Shown here: in pieces, positions 17,409 to 26,053 of the stretch
How positions within the stretch are numbered: position 1 is the stretch's first letter
Layout: every line of letters begins with the position of its first letter
The notes under the pieces: generated by a model
Seen by the model: only the letters and a program-made list of their open reading frames with translations
Databases searched by the model: none
What the model was told of the DNA's origin: nothing
Program-made: the position numbers and the translations under genes
Assembly (NCBI RefSeq): GCF_018861295.1
Contig: NZ_JAHLDM010000005.1
Location: 62,001-126,000, forward strand
Direction: 5' to 3'
Length of the DNA stretch: 64,000 nucleotides
DNA from: Clostridium_AD estertheticum_D
GTDB lineage: Bacteria; Bacillota; Clostridia; Clostridiales; Clostridiaceae

Positions 17409-17982
17409 AATTTTTATACCTCCTACCACAAATTTTATAAATTAAAGGATGTATACTTATACATTCCATTAACGTTCCTAAAGTAATTAACGTTTTTATA
17501 CTTCCGTTATCTATAACCAAAGCTAATATCAATAATGTACAGCCTGATAAGAGCGAATCTCTCCTAAGCTTCCTTCTAAGTTTTTCACCTAAAATAGGTC
17601 TTGCTTCTGTATCCGATGGTGCATATTTATATAAAATAAGTATAGATATAGTAAAAAATAGTAATACCATATAATTGTTTACCATAATATATTTACTTAT
17701 GTAAGGGGTGCCTACGAAAGCGGCAATAGTAATTACTGTACAAACAATACTGTTCATAGCATGTAATCCAAACGCAGTTCTTCTTATAAAACAAAAACTA
17801 AAAATTATTATCAATGTAAAAAGAAATAAATTAAGAATATAAGATATAGAAATTACTATTAACAGCTTGGAGATATTTATTAGAAAGATTTCAATACCTA
17901 ATCTCATTTTTTCGAATTCTAAACCATTCTTTTTTGCATATTTATTTATTTTGTTGGCATATTTTATTGATAAATTTTCCAT
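17389..17982 (-). CDS. agrB: AgrB-like peptide-processing membrane endopeptidase
   Basis: This 197-residue integral membrane cysteine protease trims and cyclises the AgrD pre-peptide. The catalytic pair is visible in RRTAFGLHAMNSIVC, with His74 and Cys81. Several hydrophobic segments follow from residue 30 to 175. Its 3' end overlaps agrD, a coupling typical of the family. It is the first gene of the operon, and its promoter must lie in 17983-18350. Confidence 0.9.
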   Translation of the reverse strand: MENLSIKYANKINKYAKKNGLEFEKMRLGIEIFLINISKLLIVISISYILNLFLFTLIIIFSFCFIRRTAFGLHAMNSIVCTVITIAAFVGTPYISKYIMVNNYMVLLFFTISILILYKYAPSDTEARPILGEKLRRKLRRDSLLSGCTLLILALVIDNGSIKTLITLGTLMECISIHPLIYKICGRRYKNYEKYEN

Positions 17983-18350
17983 TTAATCACCTGCTTACAT
18001 TATATCAAAAAAATGTTTGTATTTTTAATATTGTAGTAAACAACACCATAAAGGTAATTAACGTATTCTAGATAAAATTTTATATAAAAAATATTAGGTA
18101 TTAAGTAATTAATGTAAAATTATTAAGTTTTAATTATTCTGAAAATATATTACGAATGGATTATATATATCGTATGTTATCGAAATCTGTTATTTTATTA
18201 TTACAATGGAATTCATAACATTTATGGAGGTATAATCAAGTTGTAAACGAGTCCATATGAATCAATGATTTAAGTATGGTTTTTTTAATGGAATTTTTTA
18301 TAAAGCCGCACTTAGTCTTGAAATAATTAAATTTAAGGAGTGTGTATTAA
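17983..18350. other. Divergent control region between agrB and the pectate-lyase-like gene
   Basis: 368 bp carry both outward promoters. Toward the plus-strand gene the leader contains a terminator-like hairpin (18253-18286). No RBS-led gene is recognised; an ATG at about 18223 opens only three codons. An AgrA-type operator pair would be expected here, but I cannot identify one with confidence. Confidence 0.5.
18253..18286 (+). promoter_or_regulatory. Possible attenuator in the pectate-lyase-like leader
   Basis: CCATA (18253-18257) pairs with TATGG (18275-18279), with an inner AATC/GATT stem. Seven Ts follow (18280-18286), 65 bp before the start codon. It looks like a weak intrinsic terminator within the leader. 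Confidence 0.45.
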
Positions 18351-19142
18351 ATGAAGAACAGAGTAATAGCAATTCTTTCCGTTTTGGCATTAACGGCATC
18401 GATATCTATAGGAGGTGTACCATTAAAAGCAAATGCGGCTACTGATATTGCAACACTGTTAGAAAAAGGTGGAACAATACCAGCTGGTAATTACAAACTT
18501 ACTAGAGGCGTCAAGGTCACAAAGGATATAATTGCTAATAAAGTTGTAATTGATGCTTCTGGTTGTCCAAATGATACTATAGCTATAGTAGCTAACGCTA
18601 GTATTACAGGAATAACTATTAATAGCCCTCAAAGACAAGGAATTAGCATACAAGATTGTTCAGGTAAAACTTTAAAAAACTGCACAGTAACTAAAGCTGA
18701 ATTTGCTGGTATTGAAGCTAAAAATAATGTATCAAACATACTTATAGAGGGATGCGTATCAAACAACAATTATGATGCTGCAAACTCAGGTGAAAGTGCT
18801 GATGGTTTTGGAATAAAAAATGGAGCAAAAAATATCACTTTGAAAAATTGTTCAGCTTCAGGTAATAGTGATGACGGCTATGATACATATACGGCTGGTG
18901 CAAATATAACTTTTATTGGCTGTAAAGCAATTAATAGTGGATCGGGTGGTAGTGGAGATGGAAATGGTTTTAAATTAGGACCTAATGGTTCAAATGGTGG
19001 ATTAATTACAGTTACAAACTGCACAGCTACTAACAATAAAGGCTGGGGATTTCTTAGAAATCATAACAAAGTAACTCCAAAACAATCTGGCAATATAGCA
19101 ACTGGTAATCTTAAAGGTTCATTTAGCTGGAGCCTAAACTAA
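18351..19142 (+). CDS. Secreted right-handed beta-helix protein, pectate-lyase-like
   Basis: This 263-residue exported protein has a signal peptide ending near ANA at 27-29. The rest is a series of beta-helix coils with NCS/NCT and GC turns. The motifs ADGFGIK (150-156), SDDGYDTY (173-180) and GDGNGFKLG (about 202-210, with Lys208) match the calcium-binding and catalytic region of family PL9 pectate lyases. It is shorter than most PL9 enzymes, so it is a minimal catalytic domain. The start has an AAGGAG RBS. Divergent orientation from agrB suggests, but does not prove, quorum control. Confidence 0.75.
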   Translation: MKNRVIAILSVLALTASISIGGVPLKANAATDIATLLEKGGTIPAGNYKLTRGVKVTKDIIANKVVIDASGCPNDTIAIVANASITGITINSPQRQGISIQDCSGKTLKNCTVTKAEFAGIEAKNNVSNILIEGCVSNNNYDAANSGESADGFGIKNGAKNITLKNCSASGNSDDGYDTYTAGANITFIGCKAINSGSGGSGDGNGFKLGPNGSNGGLITVTNCTATNNKGWGFLRNHNKVTPKQSGNIATGNLKGSFSWSLN

Positions 19143-19152
19143 TAATTATAAA

Positions 19153-19199
19153 AAAATAACACAATATATAAGAATTTTTATATGTTGTGTTATTTTTTT
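19153..19199 (+). terminator. Terminator after the pectate-lyase-like gene
   Basis: AAATAACACAATATATAA pairs with TTATATGTTGTGTTATTT, then a T-run. The left arm matches that of the terminator at 14994 in 16 of 18 positions. Confidence 0.88.
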
Positions 19200-19351
19200 A
19201 CTCCTTTTTAACTGAAATTATATGAAATTACGACATAATATTACAAAATTTCCACCAATAAATAAACCGCAAACCTCATTTAGATGTTAGTATAGGTATA
19301 CAAAGAAAAAACATGCTTTGTATAATAAAATTAGAGGGTGAGGTACAAAAG

Positions 19352-20080
19352 ATGAAGAAATCTTTAAGAGCATTAATATTAACTTTAGGCATTTTAGCAA
19401 CAACAGGAATAGGTTCAACGGTGTACGCACAAGATTGTGGTACAGTAAAACAAGCTAACTCAGTAGAAAGTATACAAGCTATATGCGCTAAGTACGGGAT
19501 TGCAGTTCCAAAGGGGGCGGCAGTTAAGGGTCAGGTAGCGGCGCCTTGCAAGGCAACACCTACAAAAACTGCTCCTGTCAAAGCAGCGACTACAAAGGCA
19601 ACTCCTGCAAAGGCAGTGCCTACGAAGACGACACCTGCAAAGACGACCGCTACAAAGGCAACAACAACCCCAGTAGCATCAACTTCAACAGCAAATAACA
19701 AATTAGAAAAAGAAGTAGTAACATTAGTTAATAAGGAAAGATCAAAACAAGGACTAGCTCCTTTAACTGATAATGTTAAGCTTTCAAATGTAGCTAGAAC
19801 TAAGTCAGAGGATATGGTAGCTAAAAACTATTTCGATCATACATCACCAACATATGGTTCACCTTTTGACATGATGAAACAATTCGGTATTACATATAAA
19901 GCAGCTGGTGAAAACATTGCAATGGGTCAACAAACAGCATCTTCAGTAATGACTTCTTGGATGAATTCGCCAGGACACAAAGCTAATATTTTAGGTAAGA
20001 ATTTTACTGATATTGGAGTTGGAGTAGCAAAAGATAAAAGTGGAGCTATTTATTGGACTCAAGAATTTATAGGTAAATAA
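19352..20080 (+). CDS. Secreted CAP-domain protein (YkwD-like)
   Basis: This 242-residue exported protein has a signal peptide of about 27 residues ending STVYAQ. A short cysteine-bearing segment is followed by a low-complexity linker of KATPTKTAPVKA-type repeats (about 75-115). A C-terminal CAP/SCP domain (about 118-242) has the family motifs TSPTYGSPF, GENIAMG, SWMNSPGHKANI and YWTQEFIG. CAP proteins of this bacterial type are cell-surface proteins of uncertain biochemistry. ATG at 19352 follows a GTGAGG RBS; the in-frame ATG at 19313 would put a poor leader before the signal peptide. Confidence 0.88.
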   Translation: MKKSLRALILTLGILATTGIGSTVYAQDCGTVKQANSVESIQAICAKYGIAVPKGAAVKGQVAAPCKATPTKTAPVKAATTKATPAKAVPTKTTPAKTTATKATTTPVASTSTANNKLEKEVVTLVNKERSKQGLAPLTDNVKLSNVARTKSEDMVAKNYFDHTSPTYGSPFDMMKQFGITYKAAGENIAMGQQTASSVMTSWMNSPGHKANILGKNFTDIGVGVAKDKSGAIYWTQEFIGK

Positions 20081-20093
20081 ATAATTTAATATC

Positions 20094-20150
20094 AATCTGT
20101 GTTTTTATATATTGTAAATCACAATATATAGAAACATAGATTTTTTTTGT
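20094..20150 (+). terminator. Long terminator hairpin after the CAP gene
   Basis: A 22-bp stem with G-U pairs (20094-20115 with 20121-20142) is followed by eight Ts. Confidence 0.85.
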
Positions 20151-20222
20151 TTTGTAGAAAAAACAAATAGATAATAGTAGTATGTATAGTAAAATTTTTA
20201 TTGAGTTAACATCATTTTATAA

Positions 20223-20488
20223 AATATATGGTACACTTTAGATTGTAATAGGAGAAAGGATGGTGAGGTCTACATTAGTTTAGGAGACCATAGTATCGAA
20301 TTTATAGAACAAGGTAAATTATATATAGATAAAAAATATATTAATTAAAATAAAGATATATAGTATTATCATAAAGCATAGAGTATAAAGAATATTGTTG
20401 TATATGTAATAATATTAATGGAAGTGATATAGTAAAATCTATTAAAGAGGTTGAAGATTACAAAAAAATAGAGAGTGTGATTAAATGA
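20223..20488 (+). pseudogene. Degenerate reading frames upstream of the CPBP protease
   Basis: The roughly 400-bp gap before the CPBP gene holds two coding-like pieces without a start. The first is at 20223-20348 (contains EVYISLGDHSIEFIEQGKLY). The second ends at 20488 (contains GSDIVKSIKEVEDYKKIESV). The second stop overlaps the next start as ATGA, the arrangement of translationally coupled genes. Together they look like a decayed small gene. I do not recognise the family. Confidence 0.4.
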
Positions 20489-21327
20489 AATTTTTAGAAA
20501 ACATAGAAGATGGAACAATCAATATTAAAAAAATGGGAATTATTAAAGCTCTATTTGTAATGTTTCTATCAATTTTACTAGAGGTATTTGGACAGGTTCC
20601 TATAGAGATTACGAATTTATTCTCTGGGAGATTTGAAAAAACGTTGCCCTATGTAATTTTTGTTTTTGGTGTGTTGGTAAAATATTATGTTATTATTGTT
20701 TTACTTAAATGGCTTAGTAATAGAGCAAATGAGGAAAAGCATAAACCACATTTGAATTGGAAAAATTTTGTTTATGCAACACTTATGATTATATCGTTTC
20801 GACTTATATTTGATAACAGTTTGATATTTTTGGTAAGCGGTATATCTACGCCGAGTTTTATAAATCAGGCGGTGGATGAACTTGCTGTATCACCTATTAT
20901 ATTAATAATTAGTGTTATAATCGTAGCACCTATATATGAAGAAATTATTTTTAGAGGGATTTTATTAAAAGGAATGTCTAAAAAAACAAATCCAGCTGTG
21001 GCAATTGTGGTATCTGCATTATTATTTGCAGTTGTTCATATGAACATTCCCCAAGGAATAAATGCTTTTTTATTAGGATTAGTTCTTGGATTTATATATT
21101 TAAATAAGAAGTCAATTTATTTAAGCATATTTGCACATTTTATAAATAATTTTCTTGCTCTTTCATTGTCTTCATTCTTTTCATCAATAGGTGGAGAGTA
21201 TGCAATAGAGATTCATTGTATATTCACATTTGTAGGGATAATACTTTTAATTATCGCTTGCGATGGATATAAACAAAATAGAATAAAGAATAAGCCTACG
21301 ATATACAAGCAATTTATAGAAGTATAG
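20485..21327 (+). CDS. CPBP-family intramembrane metalloprotease
   Basis: This 280-residue polytopic membrane protein has about seven hydrophobic segments. The conserved abortive-infection/CAAX protease motifs are present: EEIIFRGIL (Glu-Glu and Arg), FAVVHMN (His) and FAHFINN (His, Asn). Such proteins process peptides or act in bacteriocin self-immunity; nothing nearby fixes the substrate. The RBS is weak (AGAGAGTG), and the start overlaps the stop of the degenerate upstream frame. Confidence 0.85.
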   Translation: MKFLENIEDGTINIKKMGIIKALFVMFLSILLEVFGQVPIEITNLFSGRFEKTLPYVIFVFGVLVKYYVIIVLLKWLSNRANEEKHKPHLNWKNFVYATLMIISFRLIFDNSLIFLVSGISTPSFINQAVDELAVSPIILIISVIIVAPIYEEIIFRGILLKGMSKKTNPAVAIVVSALLFAVVHMNIPQGINAFLLGLVLGFIYLNKKSIYLSIFAHFINNFLALSLSSFFSSIGGEYAIEIHCIFTFVGIILLIIACDGYKQNRIKNKPTIYKQFIEV

Positions 21328-21350
21328 GTGTGGTAATTGTGAAAATAGTG

Positions 21351-21389
21351 AAAAACCCTCTAACATATTATTATAGTTAGAGGGTTTTT
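21351..21389. terminator. Bidirectional terminator
   Basis: AAAAACCCTCTAAC (21351-21364) pairs perfectly with GTTAGAGGGTTTTT (21376-21389), between the convergent CPBP and coat genes. Confidence 0.9.
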
Positions 21390-21422
21390 GGAGCTAATAA
21401 AGAATTATTATATTATAGGTAA

Positions 21423-21683
21423 TTATTTTAATTCACTCAACATTTGGTTGGCTTCATCTTTTAATTGTTGAACTTCATTATCGGCAGCATCCTTTGTAGG
21501 ATACCATCCCTTTTGTTTCATAGCATCAAATATCATATATTGAATGTTTTGATCATTTTTAAAATTACCAATTAGTGTATTCCTTAAATTTGCACAAGAA
21601 GATTCAGTTATTCCTGTACTATAAGCTGTAATAGTTTGTTTTTCAGAAGCAAGTAAGTCTTGCATTAATTCTTTTTCAGTCAT
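21423..21683 (-). CDS. Small spore coat protein, CotF-like
   Basis: This 86-residue helical protein is of the coat F type. TEKELMQDLLASEKQTITAY, then CANLRNTL, then QNIQYMIFDAMKQKGWYP is the ferritin-like two-helix pattern of clostridial coat F proteins. It is the second gene of a two-gene operon with the related small protein 23 bp upstream. The RBS is GGAGGG. It is presumably made in the mother cell late in sporulation; the promoter was not resolved. Confidence 0.8.
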   Translation of the reverse strand: MTEKELMQDLLASEKQTITAYSTGITESSCANLRNTLIGNFKNDQNIQYMIFDAMKQKGWYPTKDAADNEVQQLKDEANQMLSELK

Positions 21684-21705
21684 TTAATATCCCTCCATTT
21701 ATATA

Positions 21706-21912
21706 TTATTGATGAGAATCAAGGTATGTCTTTAATGTATTAAAATTTTGTTTGTGTGTACTACTAGCTTCAGTACAAAGATTTTTTAAATTCTGATCAG
21801 TGCATTGTGTACCATATTCATTAAATTTTTTATTAAGCAATGATTCATATCCTAACTGATCTTTAATTACTTTTAAGTTGTTACTTTCAAGTTGCTTATT
21901 TTCAGTATTCAT
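21706..21912 (-). CDS. Small coat-associated protein, CotF-like partner
   Basis: This 68-residue acidic helical protein reads LKVIKDQLGYESLLNKKFNE, then CTDQNLKNLC, then THKQNFNTLKTYLD. The pattern of two amphipathic helices with a central Cys pair resembles the N-terminal half of coat F-like proteins. ATG at 21912 follows GGAGGT; an upstream in-frame GTG would lie inside that RBS. It is cotranscribed with the CotF-like gene. Confidence 0.7.
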   Translation of the reverse strand: MNTENKQLESNNLKVIKDQLGYESLLNKKFNEYGTQCTDQNLKNLCTEASSTHKQNFNTLKTYLDSHQ

Positions 21913-22133
21913 AATATTTATTACCTCCACTTTTTTATTTAAATTGCTACCAAAATATTATCTGCATTTTATATTTAAATATAAGTGGTAAATTAATGAA
22001 AATATTTATTTTGCTGGATATTTATAGTATGTTTAAAAAATTTAAGGAATTTTTAAGGTAATATTAATCAATATTTAATAAAAATAGAGTACAATAATAT
22101 AATAACAAGGTTAATTAGATTGGAGTGACTATT

Positions 22134-23165
22134 ATGCCTACTATAAATATGCTGTCATCAGCAGACAAAGTAAAAGGTCAAGGAGTAGGGTCAGCTTACT
22201 TAGAACAAGTAGATTTAGTCAGGAATGGATTAGATAAAGAATATAAAGTTGTGGTAAATAAAAAAGAAAGAACCGATATAATGCATTATCATACTATCGA
22301 CCTTAAGCATTATTTAAGTATATATTTTGCTAAAAGAAAAGGCGTAACAGTGGGTTATGTGCATTTTTTGCCAGAAACTATTGAAGGAAGTATTAAATTA
22401 CCTAATATAATAAAAAAGATTTTTTATAAATATATTATAAGTTTTTATAAAAAAATGGATTATTTAGTTACAGTAAATCCTAATTTTATACCAAGACTTG
22501 AGGCTTACAATATCGATAGAAAAAAGATTACGTATATTCCTAACTTTGTTTCAACTGAAAAATTTTATAATCTTTCAGTTGAAAAGAAATATATAGCGAA
22601 GGAAAAGCTGAAAATTGATAGAGATGCGTTTGTTGTGCTTGGAGTTGGTCAAATACAAACCAGAAAAGGTGTTATTGATTTTATTGACATCGCAAAAAAA
22701 ATGCCGGATGTACAATTTATCTGGGCAGGTGGATTTTCTTTTGGAGGTATTACCGATGGATATAAGGAATTAAAAAGTCAAATGGAGACTGCACCTAAAA
22801 ACATTTTATTCACAGGAATAGTTGATAGAGATTTGATGAATGATATATATAATGTATCGGATGTTCTTTTTATGCCATCATATAATGAGCTTTTTCCTAT
22901 GTCAATACTTGAAGCGATGAATACATCTACTCCAGTGCTTTTAAGAGATCTAGAACTTTATGAAGATATATTATTTGACTATTACTTAAAAGAGCACGAT
23001 AATGAAGGTTTCATGAAGGCTATACAAAAATTAAAAAATGATTCCAATTATTACGAGCAGGCTAAAAAAAGGGCGATTTGTGGGCACGATTTTTATTCTA
23101 GAGAGAGCGTACTTGGTATGTGGAAAAGTTTTTATAAAAAAGCATGGCTAAAAAAGGATAGGTAA
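22134..23165 (+). CDS. GT4 glycosyltransferase, diglucosyl-diacylglycerol synthase-like
   Basis: This 343-residue GT-B glycosyltransferase has an N-terminus (INMLSSADKVKGQGVGSAY) matching the BgsA/LafB type, which adds a second glucose to monoglucosyl-diacylglycerol. The C-terminal nucleotide-sugar site has GVGQIQTRKGVIDF and FMPSYNELFPMSILEAMN. The next gene encodes the matching first-step enzyme, so the two likely build the glycolipid anchor of lipoteichoic-acid-like polymers at the inner membrane face. The start ATG at 22134 uses the GGAG at 22122-22125. Confidence 0.78.
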   Translation: MPTINMLSSADKVKGQGVGSAYLEQVDLVRNGLDKEYKVVVNKKERTDIMHYHTIDLKHYLSIYFAKRKGVTVGYVHFLPETIEGSIKLPNIIKKIFYKYIISFYKKMDYLVTVNPNFIPRLEAYNIDRKKITYIPNFVSTEKFYNLSVEKKYIAKEKLKIDRDAFVVLGVGQIQTRKGVIDFIDIAKKMPDVQFIWAGGFSFGGITDGYKELKSQMETAPKNILFTGIVDRDLMNDIYNVSDVLFMPSYNELFPMSILEAMNTSTPVLLRDLELYEDILFDYYLKEHDNEGFMKAIQKLKNDSNYYEQAKKRAICGHDFYSRESVLGMWKSFYKKAWLKKDR

Positions 23166-23356
23166 ATTAATAAAATGTGTTTTTATTCTTCACATGTATT
23201 AATATAATTATTACTATACTATTATGGAAATTAACTACCTTTTACTCCTGTTAATTTTTGATTTTTCTGCGTTTATGAATGAATAAGCAAGAGTATTAAT
23301 GCTTATTAAATGAAGAATTTTCATAAGGAAATTATAGTAATTAAAGGGGACTGATT

Positions 23357-24541
23357 ATGAATATTGGAATTTTTACTGATGCTTATTATCCACAAGTAAG
23401 TGGAGTGGTTACTTCTACTATGATACTAAGAAATGAATTAATTAGGCTTGGACATAGCGTAACTATTGTTACAGTTACACACCCGGATGTAGAGGAGAAG
23501 GAAGGTATAATAAGACTACCTAGTTTGCCATTCTTCCTTTTACCTTCTCAAAGGGTGGGGATAATATATTCACATAAAAGCATGAATAAGATAAAAAAAC
23601 TAGACTTAGATATAATACATACACAAACAGAATTTAGTATAGGTATCTTTGGGAGAATAGTTGCTAGAAGATTAGGTATTCCTGTAGTTCATACTTATCA
23701 TACAATGTATGAAGATTATATCCATTATGTGTCTAGTGGTATAATGCTTAAGCCTGCATCACAATTAGCGAAAAAGGTAAGTAAGCTATACTGTAGGGAT
23801 TGCAGTGCTATAATAGTACCTACCAAAAAGGTGAAAGATGCATTGCAGCAGTATGGCTTAAGAAGACATATAGATGTAATACCTACAGGAGTTAATATAG
23901 AACCCTTCAGAAAAAGTAACTTTGATGAAGAACTTATTAACGATGAAAAAAAATCTTTTGGAATAAATGAAACCCAACCAGTTGTATTGTATATTGGACG
24001 TATAGCTAAGGAAAAAAGTATAGATGTAATTATAAATAGTATGAATGAACTAATCCGAAAAATACCAAATTGTAAATTGCTTCTTGTTGGTGATGGACCA
24101 GAGCGTGAAAATTTAGAAACGTTAGCTAAACATTTAGGTATTGAGAAATCTGTAGTATTTGCTGGTGAAAAACCTTGGTCAGAAATTGGGAAGTATTATC
24201 AGATGGGTGATGTGTTTGTAGGTGCATCTCTTACAGAGACACAAGGATTAACTTTTGCAGAAGCAATGGCGGCACAAATTCCTGTTGTAGCTAAGTATGA
24301 TAAGAACTTGGATGGTATAATCAAAGATAGAATTAATGGAAGAGTATTTTATAAAGATGAAGACTTAGCCAAAATATTATCTGAAGTTTTAATTAATAAA
24401 GAGGAACATGATTTAATGGTGAAAAATGCTTATGATGGAATAGAACCATTATCTTCTAAGTGTTTTGGTGAAAATGTTGAGAAAATTTATATGGAAGTTG
24501 AAAAACAAAGCTGTATGTTACAAAATCAAAAAGTGACATAA
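23357..24541 (+). CDS. GT4 glycosyltransferase, diacylglycerol glucosyltransferase-like
   Basis: This 394-residue GT-B enzyme has an N-terminus (MNIGIFTDAYYPQVSGVVTS) typical of 1,2-diacylglycerol 3-glucosyltransferases (BgsB/LafA/MgtA). HTYHTMYEDYIHY is the acceptor-side motif, and GRIAKEKSID with SLTETQGLTFAEAMA the donor side. It pairs functionally with the gene at 22134, although 190 bp with an AATAAGCA inverted repeat (23282-23307) separate them. RBS AGGGGA. A terminator follows. Confidence 0.82.
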   Translation: MNIGIFTDAYYPQVSGVVTSTMILRNELIRLGHSVTIVTVTHPDVEEKEGIIRLPSLPFFLLPSQRVGIIYSHKSMNKIKKLDLDIIHTQTEFSIGIFGRIVARRLGIPVVHTYHTMYEDYIHYVSSGIMLKPASQLAKKVSKLYCRDCSAIIVPTKKVKDALQQYGLRRHIDVIPTGVNIEPFRKSNFDEELINDEKKSFGINETQPVVLYIGRIAKEKSIDVIINSMNELIRKIPNCKLLLVGDGPERENLETLAKHLGIEKSVVFAGEKPWSEIGKYYQMGDVFVGASLTETQGLTFAEAMAAQIPVVAKYDKNLDGIIKDRINGRVFYKDEDLAKILSEVLINKEEHDLMVKNAYDGIEPLSSKCFGENVEKIYMEVEKQSCMLQNQKVT

Positions 24542-24551
24542 TTAATTTATG

Positions 24552-24590
24552 AGGAGAAAATTGTAATAGACAATTTTCTTCTTTTATTTT
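24552..24590 (+). terminator. Terminator after the glucosyltransferase pair
   Basis: AGGAGAAAATTGT (24552-24564) pairs with ACAATTTTCTTCT (24570-24582) including a G-U pair. A T-rich tail follows. Confidence 0.82.
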
Positions 24591-24670
24591 ATTTTAAAGA
24601 AAAATTTATCCTATATTATTTATTTATTTGGTACAATGTAATAAATACAAAAGAAATGGAGTGGGTTAGA

Positions 24671-25993
24671 ATGAAAATACTTTATTATGATTGTTTTTCG
24701 GGTATTAGTGGGGATATGAATTTAGGGGCATTACTAGATTTAGGTATAGATGGGAAATATTTAGTGGATGAATTGAGTAAGCTCAATTTAAATGGATATG
24801 AAATAAAGGTATCAAGGGATATTAGAAAAGGCATAGAGGGAACCAAGGTAGATGTGCTTTTGCAAGAGCATAACCATGAACATTCTCATGAGGAAGTTAG
24901 TGAGTTACATCTTCATGATCACCATCACGAGGATTCTCATGGTGAACATAATCATGAACATATCCACAATGACAATGAAGGCGCTCATACACATGTACAT
25001 ACAGGTATTGAGCATATTCATAAGGAACAAAGAAATCTTAATGATATAGAGAAAATTATAAATTTAAGTGAGTTAAGTTCTAAAGTTAAAGAATTAAGTA
25101 TGAAAATATTTATGAAGGTTGCACTAGCTGAGGCAAAGGTTCATGGAAAACCATTATATGAAATCCATTTTCATGAGGTAGGAGCGGTAGATTCTATCGT
25201 GGATATAGTGGGAGCTGCTATTTGTTTAAATTATTTAAATGTTGATAAAATAATGAGTTCTTCTGTAGAACTTGGTGGTGGGTTCGTTAAGTGTGCACAT
25301 GGTCTTATACCAGTACCAGCACCTGCTACTGTTGAGATTTTGAAGGGGATTCCAGTAAAACTTGGAGCAGTACCATTTGAAACTACAACCCCTACTGGTG
25401 CTGCTATTCTTGCAGCTAACGTCTGTGAATTTAAAGATGATAATAATTTTATTATAAATAAAATTGGTTATGGTATAGGTAACAGAGATACTGAAATACC
25501 TAATGTGTTAAGAGTAATGTTAGTAGAGCAAGCAGATAAAGTAAGTAACGAGGAATATGATGATGAAACAGTAGAGCAAATCATTGAATGTAATATAGAT
25601 GATATGAATCCTGAGTTATATGAGTATATTATTGATATGGTTTTTAACGAGGGCGCTTTGGATGCATATATAACTCCAATTATAATGAAAAAAGGGAGAC
25701 CAAGCGTAAAAATAAGTATTTTATGTGAGGAAGATAAAACTACCAGGATGAAGGAAATACTGTTTAGAGAAACTACTACCCTTGGAGTAAGAAGTTTTAA
25801 AGTAGATAAAACAAAACTTAAAAGGGAGTTTATTAAAATAAATACTAGTTATGGCGAAGTTACCGTAAAAGAATCTTATTATAAAGGCGAAAAAATAAAA
25901 AGCAAGTTTGAGTACGAAGAATGCAAGAGAATAGCTAAAAGTACCGGGGTACCTATAAGTGAAGTATACGAGAAATTAAGAAATGAAATATAA
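24671..25993 (+). CDS. larC: Nickel insertion protein LarC
   Basis: This 440-residue protein inserts nickel into the pyridinium dithiocarboxylate mononucleotide cofactor used by lactate racemase-type enzymes. The conserved N-terminus is ILYYDCFSGISGDM. A histidine-rich metal-binding segment (about 67-117, runs such as HDHHHEDSHGEHNH) is followed by HFHEVGAVDSIVDI and TTTPTGAAIL. It is an undivided gene, unlike the frameshifted larC1/C2 of Lactobacillus. ATG at 24671 follows GGAGTGGG. larB lies downstream; larA and larE are not in the window. Confidence 0.92.
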   Translation: MKILYYDCFSGISGDMNLGALLDLGIDGKYLVDELSKLNLNGYEIKVSRDIRKGIEGTKVDVLLQEHNHEHSHEEVSELHLHDHHHEDSHGEHNHEHIHNDNEGAHTHVHTGIEHIHKEQRNLNDIEKIINLSELSSKVKELSMKIFMKVALAEAKVHGKPLYEIHFHEVGAVDSIVDIVGAAICLNYLNVDKIMSSSVELGGGFVKCAHGLIPVPAPATVEILKGIPVKLGAVPFETTTPTGAAILAANVCEFKDDNNFIINKIGYGIGNRDTEIPNVLRVMLVEQADKVSNEEYDDETVEQIIECNIDDMNPELYEYIIDMVFNEGALDAYITPIIMKKGRPSVKISILCEEDKTTRMKEILFRETTTLGVRSFKVDKTKLKREFIKINTSYGEVTVKESYYKGEKIKSKFEYEECKRIAKSTGVPISEVYEKLRNEI

Positions 25994-26053
25994 TATTATA
26001 TTATATTAAAGGATAAAATAAGGGGACTTTAAATTTAAAAAGGTGGGTAACAT

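Noticed and set aside
23282..23307. Terminator between the two glucosyltransferase genes
   Set aside because: The AATAAGCA inverted repeat has no T-run, so it is only a minor inverted repeat.
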